64,000 nt of DNA from Parelaphostrongylus tenuis (Eukaryota; Nematoda; Chromadorea; Rhabditida; Metastrongylidae), in the NCBI GenBank assembly GCA_019055375.1, contig JAHQIW010005318.1:1-64000 (forward strand), given 5' to 3'. Under the pieces are notes generated by a model. The model searched no databases and had not been told where the DNA came from. It worked only from the letters and a program-made list of their open reading frames with translations. Positions 57,301 through 64,000 of the stretch are shown here, piece after piece (positions within the stretch are counted from its first letter, which is position 1; each line of letters begins with the position of its first letter). A program made the position numbers and the translations under genes.

Positions 57301-60300
57301 AAACTCATTAAATCTTTCTTTGAAAGGTATTTCCTCTTTGGACAGAAGCACGACGTCTTGGGACCTTTGAATAGTGGAACTATTCAGTGCCGACGATGAC
57401 GGCGGCAACAATGACATCGTGGATGTCGACGATGCTGACGGAGTTTCCTCGGCTTTTTCGTGTTCGAGTTTCGATAAGATGTGATATGACGTAGTCTGGA
57501 ATTATGAGGCACTTGAATTCGTAATTTAGACAAGGATCACAGAGAACTGATGCACTTCTAGTTAGTCCTTTCGGGATCGTGGACCCACCTCCTCTGCATC
57601 TTTAACCCCCAGCGTGAAAACGCATCGAATTTATTACTGTATTATTCAGACTATATTATTATTATTATTTCCCTACTTATAACAACATAATACATTTTCA
57701 TATATAAAAGGAAAATAGTACCAATAATACAATGGATAAAATACCATTATACACTCAATGCGCTCTCTCGCTGAGAGTTACAGATGCAGAGGAGGTGGGC
57801 CCACGGTCCCAAAAGGGTTGCAGACGAACCATTTTCTTGGGAGGTGGCAACTATATATTTGCGAACTTTATCGATGATTTCAACATTTTCTCGACAAGAG
57901 CAAAACACTTAACCTAAACTGCTCTCGTATTGCCTGTACGCTTATATGACTGTCTCTGCAACGGCAGAGACTGTGATTGCATGAGCTAGACGCTGTTTAC
58001 CTAACCTCTTGCAAAGCGCACGGTGAAAATTAAATTGGTGAGACGGCTAGGCCTCTGTATTTTCACAGAAGAACACCTAGCTGACAAAGACGACTCGTTT
58101 CTTTTCCGTTATACGAAAACAAATAAGTGTTCCACTTCATTTGCTAAATAAGAACTCTTCACAAAAGGGTTAAAAAAGATTCGGAAGCTTAAATCTGCAG
58201 TCAGAGCTGTACATGGCCGTTTTTTGAAAAAGTTTTGTTTATAATGCTCCAGCGGAAGTGGAAGCTAAAAGAACACCTAGTTGACAACCGTAATGTTAAA
58301 GCAAACACCCCGCTAGGCCCACATAGGACACGGGCGCATAGCGGAGTACATTTTGACTTAGAAGTCACCATTCTTGCGCAGGTACATAAAATATCATCGC
58401 GAAAGATTCCAGAAATGTCTAAATTAATACGACCAATCCACAAATAAGCCGAAAGGAAGTGTGCCTCGCAATAACTCGCTGTATGAATCAGTATATAAGA
58501 CTGCTCTTTTGATAGGTGAGGAGCATTACGAGACCATGGGATGGCCGTCCAGTAATCTCCACTTGAATTATCCAGTGCGAGACACATAAGAAAGCGGTGA
58601 GTATGACTGAAGTTGATTTTGTGCTTGATCCGATTGAAACTTGGGTCTGATGATTCTTTTCTAACAAAGTGACGGAAACGTTTTAGTGACTGGACTGTGG
58701 ACAACTTGTTCTTTCCAGGTTCTCAAGAAAGCGAGAATGCTGGAATGCTAGCTACTTGAATAAGGTTTGGTTACAACACCTCTTATCTGGCTTAACCCCT
58801 AGGGTACCGCTATAGGAATCGAGGCAAGCGGAGCGATTCGCGCGATCCTCGTTGTTCAGTAAAAACGATTTTGCAAGGAAATTTTTTGGATTTCTTGCAT
58901 TGCTTCGATAGAACAAGATTTCCACTTCTCGCTCATATGCTTTGCGCTGTGATAAATGTCATGCGTACAGAAAAATGCTGGTTTACTACGCGATCATACT
59001 GAATTTGCCATTCAATTGTATTGAATTGTTTGAAGAAGACCGCGACACAAATCTTCAGCTTTGATCTTCCCTAGATTGATACAAGACCCAAGAGTCAACT
59101 TAGTGACTGGAAAATGGAAAATAGTAAGTGAATCACCAAAAATGATGACTCATGTTGTATGCGATACTAGTTCATCGACAACTCTCACTATAGCTAAGTT
59201 TGGTTTTTTCTGATTAAGACAGAACCTAATTTGCTAGAAAGGAGCATATATAGGAGTTTTGATAACCGTCCTAAAGCTGAGATTTCTAGCTACACCCCAC
59301 GTCGCCGGTTTTTCAAAACACTCCTTCATAACGCTGTGATCTCCATTCAAAACTAGCGCATATTTCTCGCCGGACAGAGCTCTTTTTTGGACTATAAGTA
59401 ATCATAATATAGCGTAGTGCTTCCTAAAGCTAATGCTGTGCTTGCACCATGAAAAGACCGTTTTTCTGCAGCGCAGCAGGTAAAATAGTTGAAATTTGAA
59501 AATAAGTTGAAAAAGAAATTATGCTCATACATCAAGATAAGCACCATTTTTGTCATTTTCGTACAACAAATGTCATTACAACATCAGATTTGCATATGAG
59601 AAGCACATCTCGTCGCCTCTTTACTTCACAATATCCAATTTCAAATTTCAGATATATTCGTCTATACTCCACTTTATGACCGATCTATGTATGCTGAACG
59701 CTTAACAGTCTGCAAAGAGTGCTGGAAATATAACGTATCGACTTCAAGAAGGCGATGGTGTATGTCAGCTAGCTACCATCAGACACGGCTCTTCAACCGA
59801 CAACGAAATGGAGCACTCCGAAGAACTCGGAAGAACATGGTCGTTGCAGTAAGTGTTACCAAAAGATGGCACGAGAAAATTCTTCAAGTGCTCGGCAAAA
59901 AGCCAAACAAGTACACACAAGGGCAGTCTGTGTAAGAGTTTTCTCTGCTTACAACGTTTCAATTTCTTCCATCCAAAATGTGCTCGTAAGCGTTCTGAGC
60001 CTTTGAAATAAGGATTGCACAATATAATTCAGATTTCATGATGCATATTGTGTAGGCAACGATGAAATGATTATTAATTGTTGGTTATGAAAAGTGTGAA
60101 GTCGCAAGTAAAAAACGTTATTTGTTGGCCAGTACTAATTCGTCGGGTAAATTTTTGCTGCTCGATGTTGAATTTGGGGCACCGTGACCGAGTGGTTGTG
60201 ATGCTGGTCGTGGCGCGCGTGGAGTTGAACTCCACCCTCACCCCTCTCCGACAGTCAACAACGACGTCCTATGGAACGCCACAGCAAGACTATCCTCGAG

Positions 60301-63174
60301 ATTGCAAGGAGACTAGCTCAATCAGTATTCTACGCCGTTCAAGAAGACGAGAAGCGAATTGGATGCCAGAAGTACTGGGATCCTCACAGTAAAAAAAAAC
60401 ATTGTGTTGACGGATAAAATAAAGTGTGAAGTTGTTGATTTCTAAAGTTGTTCCTTGTTTAATAAATATTCTAGGTAAAAGGCTTGGAACATCGGGGTTA
60501 TGCAAACTATTGGTTTTTTTTCTGATTATGAGGAAATAATTTAAAAAACCGACCTCATTCGCTTCAGATGAATTTTTCGTAGGAGTGTCAGTAATCGTTC
60601 GAAAGCTTAGATTTTTGGCTTGAGCCCCACTTAATCGTTTTCCCAGAACATTTTTTCTATAACGCTGTAAAATTCAAAATATAATTATGTCATATAGAGT
60701 CAGGTTTTTTTCCTTATCTCGCATATATTTCTTTAAACAAAACTTATTCTTTAAAATACCAGTACTCATTCAATAGCACAAGTTTCTTTTTTGATAGCGC
60801 TTTTTTTAAGCTATAAGTAGTCATTCGATGGCGTATTGCTTGCTGATTCTGTACTACCCTCTCAAGAGCTAAAAGTAGCCTTTTGGAAATCTCTTCATTA
60901 ATACCTATGTTTTACTAACAATAAAAATTCTCAAAGTGATGATATAAATCTAGACTTCATTGCAAATCTACCATATTGTCAATGGAGTGCGCCACGCCAG
61001 TTGGTTAATCGTGCCATGTTCAAGGCAAAAAACAACGCGGTACCCAACGCATTTGAAATGTGAGGCGAAAGAATAGCTTAAAGAAAGCATCGAGTGAGCA
61101 TACCAGGCCGACAACAAAATCGTGGTTGTTTTGCGAACACGACGGACGTAGTGCCGACAGACGTGGTGTCAATGGACGAAGTGAAATATTACGAGGTGCT
61201 TCGACGGATGCAGTTGTTGATGAGACGACATCCATAGTTTCATTCTGATTCAGACATATGAATTTAGAGGTCAAACTAAAGGGTAAGAGGAGGTTACATG
61301 CCAGTCAAACCGTTACCTTCACTTTGAGAGGAGCATAGAACGAAACGTTAGTCGTCGACGTCTCAAGTCGCGCATGCGAAGATGAAGGTGGAGCAGCCGC
61401 CACACGTTTTGGAGTTGATATATACTTGAATAATTGATAGAATGCTTTCAATTTTTCTGAGATTTCATTATAAGAATGACTACACATTTGCGGAGAAATT
61501 ATTGTTGAATTCATATCAAATGTATGAACTAGGATCAACAAGACCCAATATGTGAGGTTTGATTCCGACCGTTTCGAGAGTACGAACGCACCGCCTCTGC
61601 ATCTCTAACTAAAGACTCTGTACGGTCCGCTCCACCTTTTCTACATATCTGATTCCCATCGTGCTGCGTCTAGCACTGTTAGGCCGTTGCGTAAAGCAAT
61701 GGCACGCTGAGGGTTAGAGATGTAGGGACCGTGAGTCCGCGGTCCCGAAAGGGTTAACTGCTGAATGAATGTCACCTGTTGGATTCAAAAGCACATCTGA
61801 ACTTTTTAGGGTTAATCACGCTTCCTTATATGACCATTTAACGCCTAAAGAGACTCTTTAAAATATGTCCAAGAGCAACTACTTACCGCAGACGGTGCTT
61901 GTCTAGCTGTTTGGCCAGTCTTTGTTGCTCGACCTTTGCGTTCATAAGAAGATCTAAAAAACGCAAATTCGACATTCCACAATGGAACTATTTTGTGACT
62001 TCGTCTTGTTAAAGTAGGTAAGCGTGGCGCAGTAGTTAGAGGTGTTCTGCGACACACACACACACACACGAGCACGCATACGCACAGGAGGTTGACAGTT
62101 CAGCCCCGCCTCCAGATTCAGTAAGCCTTCTATCACTCCAGGATCGGTTAGTAGGTATCAGACTTGTCTAGGAGGAATCACCACTAACTTGACACATCGG
62201 TAGGCCATCCCGAGTCATTGCAAAGGCCACATATACACTCAATAACCTCAAACGGATTTAATACAGTCGAATGCTTGGCCGATTGCTAAGGGATTGATCA
62301 ACACCGAAAACGGTAACCCTGTCGGGACGATGGACCCACGGCCTCTGCATTTCCAACGGGCAGCTCCCCGCACGGTGTACTCCACCTCCTTTGCATCTCT
62401 AACCCTAAGCGCGCCATTGCTAGATGCGGCTGAGTGTCATTTTTATGCAACAGAGTGCCATTAATAGGCGCAGCGCTCTGAGGGTGAGAGACGCAGAGAA
62501 AGTGGAGCAGACCGTCCAGGTTAGCCAGTTAGACGTGCAGAGTCTGTGGTATCACGGTCTCAAAAGGTTATGGTCTGTTACTACTTTGAATAAAATGGTC
62601 TACATCCAGAGATAGGATACAAATGTGATTAACACATTCTTAGGGAATAGTTTTTTAAAAAAGTAACGATTGTTGTGCTAGAGCTCTATGTGGTTGTGAA
62701 CTTCACAGATTTGTGGAAAAAATCTTCTCCATCGTCTGAACGGAATTTACACTTCTTGAGTAATGCTCTTCCAACATTGAATTTATTTCGAATAAAATTC
62801 TTAGAAAATCTAAAACAAAATTAATTTCTCTAAGATCTCCGACGTAGAAGTGCCAGTAGTAACTATCAACGATGTCCTATGAAACACCAACATGTTTTGC
62901 TTATGCTCAATCACGCCTACTCAAAAGCATTCACGTCCCAAATATGAGTGTTGATGAAGACAAAAACGGCCTAGAAACTCTGAAGAGAAGTTCTAGGATT
63001 TCCAGAGCCACGAGAGAAAATCTTTCAATGAGAGAGGGAGAAGGAAAGTAAAGGAGAGAGAGGGGGAAAACTACAAAAACTCTGAGCTATAAAAAATCAA
63101 AATCTCACCGTAACAGAATAGTTAGGCTTACACCGTAATCGTCCGCAGGTCTATAAGCTCTCTTCAATGCCTTC
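54381..63174 (-). CDS. Gene C: seven-exon chain, Ser/Pro-rich protein
   Basis: Exons about 63174-63134 (KALKRAYRPADDY, weakest), 61953-61887 (acceptor GCGTTTTTTAG; LMNAKVEQQRLAKQLDKHRL; donor CTGCG/GTAAGT), 61479-61317 (EISEKLKAFYQLFKYISTPK), 61244-61104 (PRNISLRPLTPRLSALRPSC), 57495-57274 (acceptor CATAATTCCAG; SKLEHEKAEETPSASSTSTM), 55468-55316 (FGPYATHHTLREAVQQLLNC; donor TTATCA/GTAACC) and 54425-54381 (acceptor CTTATTTTTGCAG; LTVVALPVLASFLV, TAA). Phases 1, 2, 0, 0, 0 and 0 fit at every join. The hydrophobic end could be a membrane or GPI signal, though a coincidental terminal exon is possible; exon 57495 alternatively stops at 57268. Introns host five MITEs, PLE5 and SINEs. Family unknown. 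Confidence 0.5.
55010..55255 (-). mobile_element. tRNA-derived SINE, family 1, diverged
   Basis: GCTCTCGGCATCGATCAATC tail and CTAGACAAGTCTGG body; head decayed. Confidence 0.7.
55680..55915 (-). mobile_element. tRNA-derived SINE, family 3, diverged
   Basis: The minus B-box-like GGTTCAACTTCCG region and CCCAGTCACGCTGACAGCTA body match the family; the A-box area is altered (TGGTGTAGTGGTATTACGCC). Confidence 0.6.
55925..56180 (+). mobile_element. tRNA-derived SINE, family 2
   Basis: CCGTGGTCGAGTGGTTTGATG head, ACGTGGAACGCCACAGCCAG body, GAAGACGAAAAAGCGATTAA tail. Confidence 0.7.
56305..56505. mobile_element. MITE family M2
   Basis: Inverted ends ACCCTTACGAGATCGTG and GCCTATGGTCCCGTAAGC with inner CACGGCCTCTGCAACTCTAA, flanked by TAA/TTA. 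M2 has five copies in the window and no transposase. Confidence 0.7.
56690..56895 (-). mobile_element. SINE family 2, antisense diverged
   Basis: CTTGCAATCTGGAGGATAAG, GCTGTGGCGTTTCATGAGG and GATGAGCATCGTAACCACTC are inverse forms of the family body and head. Confidence 0.55.
56903..57112. mobile_element. MITE family M2
   Basis: GAGCCACGGCCTCCTCATTT and GGCTGTGGGTCCATGGTTTT face each other around CAACGTGCTGCGTCTAACAG. Confidence 0.65.
57553..57832. mobile_element. MITE family M2 with AT-rich insert
   Basis: Ends TCCTTTCGGGATCGTGGACC and GGCCCACGGTCCCAAAAGG; the centre carries about 150 bp of ATTATTATT-rich DNA absent from other copies. Confidence 0.7.
57880..58760 (+). mobile_element. Penelope-like element 3' end, two endonuclease pieces (PLE5)
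   Basis: 57920-58090 carries CNGRDCDCM and a broken GIY-YIG core. 58255-58445 encodes REHLVDNRNVKANTPLGPHR and continues with a C-terminal tail (DLEVTILAQVHKISSRKIPE). EHL is thus present twice, suggesting an internal duplication. The 3' UTR CTTTCCAGGTTCTCAAGAAAG ends near 58740. A long antisense ORF (58201-58704) is a shadow. Confidence 0.65.
58800..59640. other. No supported feature
   Basis: Gene C intron. Around 59270-59400 (CCGGTTTTTCAAAACACTCC; GCTCTTTTTTGGACTATAAG) it weakly resembles 28990-29200 and 60540-60830, an uncharacterised dispersed repeat. Confidence 0.35.
59652..59935 (+). CDS. Candidate exon antisense to the gene C intron
   Basis: After ATTTCAAATTTCAG two bases and 93 codons follow to TAA, with VYTPLYDRSMYAERLTVCKE and a Cys/Arg-rich centre. 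A donor GTTGCA/GTAAGT lies at 59848. The opposite strand is also open (about 59765-60022), so strand is uncertain and the exon is orphaned. Confidence 0.35.
60175..60425 (+). mobile_element. tRNA-derived SINE, family 2, best copy
   Basis: GGGGCACCGTGACCGAGTGG head like a tRNA-Ser 5' part, GAGTTGAACTCCACCC B-box-like, TATGGAACGCCACAGCAAGA body and a poly-A stretch before CATTGTGTTGACGGATAAA. Confidence 0.75.
60430..60980. other. No gene seen
   Basis: Gene C intron; 60540-60830 belongs to the uncharacterised dispersed repeat also seen near 59.3 kb. Confidence 0.35.
61558..61758. mobile_element. MITE family M2
   Basis: GACCGTTTCGAGAGTACG and CCGCGGTCCCGAAAGGGTTAA are the ends; GTGCTGCGTCTAGCACTG is the centre. 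It lies inside a gene C intron. Confidence 0.7.
62022..62310 (+). mobile_element. tRNA-derived SINE, family 1, with CA insert
   Basis: GCGTGGCGCAGTAGTTAGAGG head, an ACACACACAC expansion inside the tRNA-like part, GACTTGTCTAGGAGGAAT body, GGGATTGATCAACACCGA tail. Confidence 0.75.
62325..62575. mobile_element. MITE family M2
   Basis: AACCCTGTCGGGACGATGGA and TGTGGTATCACGGTCTCAAA ends, GCGCCATTGCTAGATGCG centre; abuts the SINE. Confidence 0.7.
62850..63010 (+). mobile_element. SINE family 2, strongly decayed
   Basis: CTATGAAACACCAACATG and CTACTCAAAAGCATTCACG-like words follow the family body order; low identity. Confidence 0.35.
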
Positions 63175-63439
63175 AAATCAAACGATAATGTTGAATACGA
63201 AGCGAAAAGCGTTTATTTGAGATTGGAAATCACAATTATTGTGGGAGGACATATGCGCATTACAACGGTTGTCGTAATAAAAGAGATACATCTCACGTCT
63301 TCCTTCCGATGGCAGCCGATAAAATTGAGACATAAAATTTCTGAACTTAAGTAGTTTGACTTCCATCCGCCCTCCCTCGTCATCCTCCCACTCCTTCTCA
63401 GGACAAAGGATAGAACATTAATATTTGCCGCTGATCAAT

Positions 63440-63650
63440 CTCTGAAGAATGTGCCATACATCCGACTTCGATTTATTGCCAAAGAAGTGGTGACATAGCA
63501 ATTTATCAAATCAGTACTACTGTGCTCCCGGGCAGATTTGGTAGCAATTCAGAGGTCCCAGGGCAACGTAAGACTTGGTAAGTCGGGTAGTAGATCGAAT
63601 CAAGGCCAGTGGTATGTTCCAGGGCATCCTTATCCACTGCGCTAAACGTC
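63440..63650 (-). mobile_element. tRNA-derived SINE, family 1, diverged
   Basis: GCTGATCAATCTCTGAAGAAT tail, GGGCAGATTTGGTAGCAATT body, CCACTGCGCTAAACG head. Confidence 0.65.
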
Positions 63651-63777
63651 CTAAGGCCCAATTATTTTCATTTTATTCTTCCTATAATCTGCCTGCAGGT
63701 ATACGTTCTTCCAAAAGCGAACAACACAACTGTAAGGGAAAAATGATGGAAAAAATTCTGAGCTGACCTTTGTTATA

Positions 63778-64000
63778 CATAGGTATATACGTGACTGAAG
63801 TATTCAGAAATTTTAATTCCAATGTGCGTAAATGGAGTGCACGAAACCAATCCGTTCCTGATAAACACTGTTTTGTTTAACTTGGTCAGAAACCGATCTC
63901 TCCACAGGCTTTGTCGAAATCGTTCAACATTCGTTCAGCCTGGCTGATGCCCTGCTGTATTGTCGACCGTCGATTTTCGCTCCAAGATCGTCCTATTCTA
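63778..64000 (-). mobile_element. RTE fragment cut by the window edge
   Basis: It matches 14695-14970 closely and the RTE RT region. It starts at the same internal point (GGTATATACGTGACTGAAG), though the DNA to its left differs. Confidence 0.75.

Noticed and set aside
58201..58704. A 167-codon minus-strand ORF, among the longest outside the RTE
   Set aside because: It lies antisense to PLE5 endonuclease remnants and their 3' UTR and shows no domain; best explained as a shadow.
1..64000. CRISPR array, bacterial operon, riboswitch or phage features
   Set aside because: No regular short direct repeats with spacers and no Shine-Dalgarno-led gene series; the DNA is eukaryotic in structure.

Overview
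The window reads as nuclear DNA of a nematode, most likely a strongylid (hookworm-type, clade V). This is inferred from very short exons with TTTCAG/TTTTAG acceptors and GTAAGT/GTACGT donors, some introns of about 57 nt, AT-rich spacers, one near-complete RTE retrotransposon, Penelope-like elements (PLEs), mariner relics, tRNA-derived SINEs and foldback MITEs. There is no prokaryotic operon logic, and most long ATG-initiated ORFs are transposon or chance ORFs. The host genes are visible only as chains of small exons that agree in splice phase. I built these by hand, so the joins are models; single exons are firmer than whole chains.

Layout. 1-8 kb: repeats (SINE2, PLE fragment, a large block repeated in inverse orientation at 22.9-26 kb, a foldback element) and one candidate minus exon near 5.1-5.4 kb. 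8.4-12.7 kb: a plus-strand group of coding exons (gene F) interrupted by SINEs, a mariner relic and a composite repeat. 13.3-14.7 kb: minus-strand gene H, convergent with F. 14.7-27.4 kb: mobile DNA, with RTE pieces, a mariner holding a foldback insertion, a 3.36-kb RTE nested in a composite repeat, PLE copies and SINEs. 27.5-35.2 kb: plus-strand exons, including a RhoGAP-domain exon and a four-exon terminal chain rich in predicted coiled coil (gene A). 35.3-52.1 kb: minus-strand gene B, whose long introns carry foldback elements, SINEs, mariner and PLE. Part of it sits in one arm of a 3.3-kb inverted duplication, and one phase-matching exon lies in the spacer on the wrong strand. 52.4-54.3 kb: a plus terminal exon, a 24-nt microexon, a palindromic mariner and a small secreted-protein gene L (minus). 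54.4-63.2 kb: minus-strand gene C, ending 78 bp upstream of gene L as in a nematode operon; its introns are packed with MITEs, SINEs and a PLE. The right edge cuts an RTE fragment.

Apart from the RhoGAP exon I do not recognise the host protein families. The strongest unexplained signals are the exon inverted inside the gene B duplication, four successive gene F exons that all enter in the same splice phase, palindromic mariners made of two inverted 5' ends, and a repeat that has carried its SINE along as one unit.
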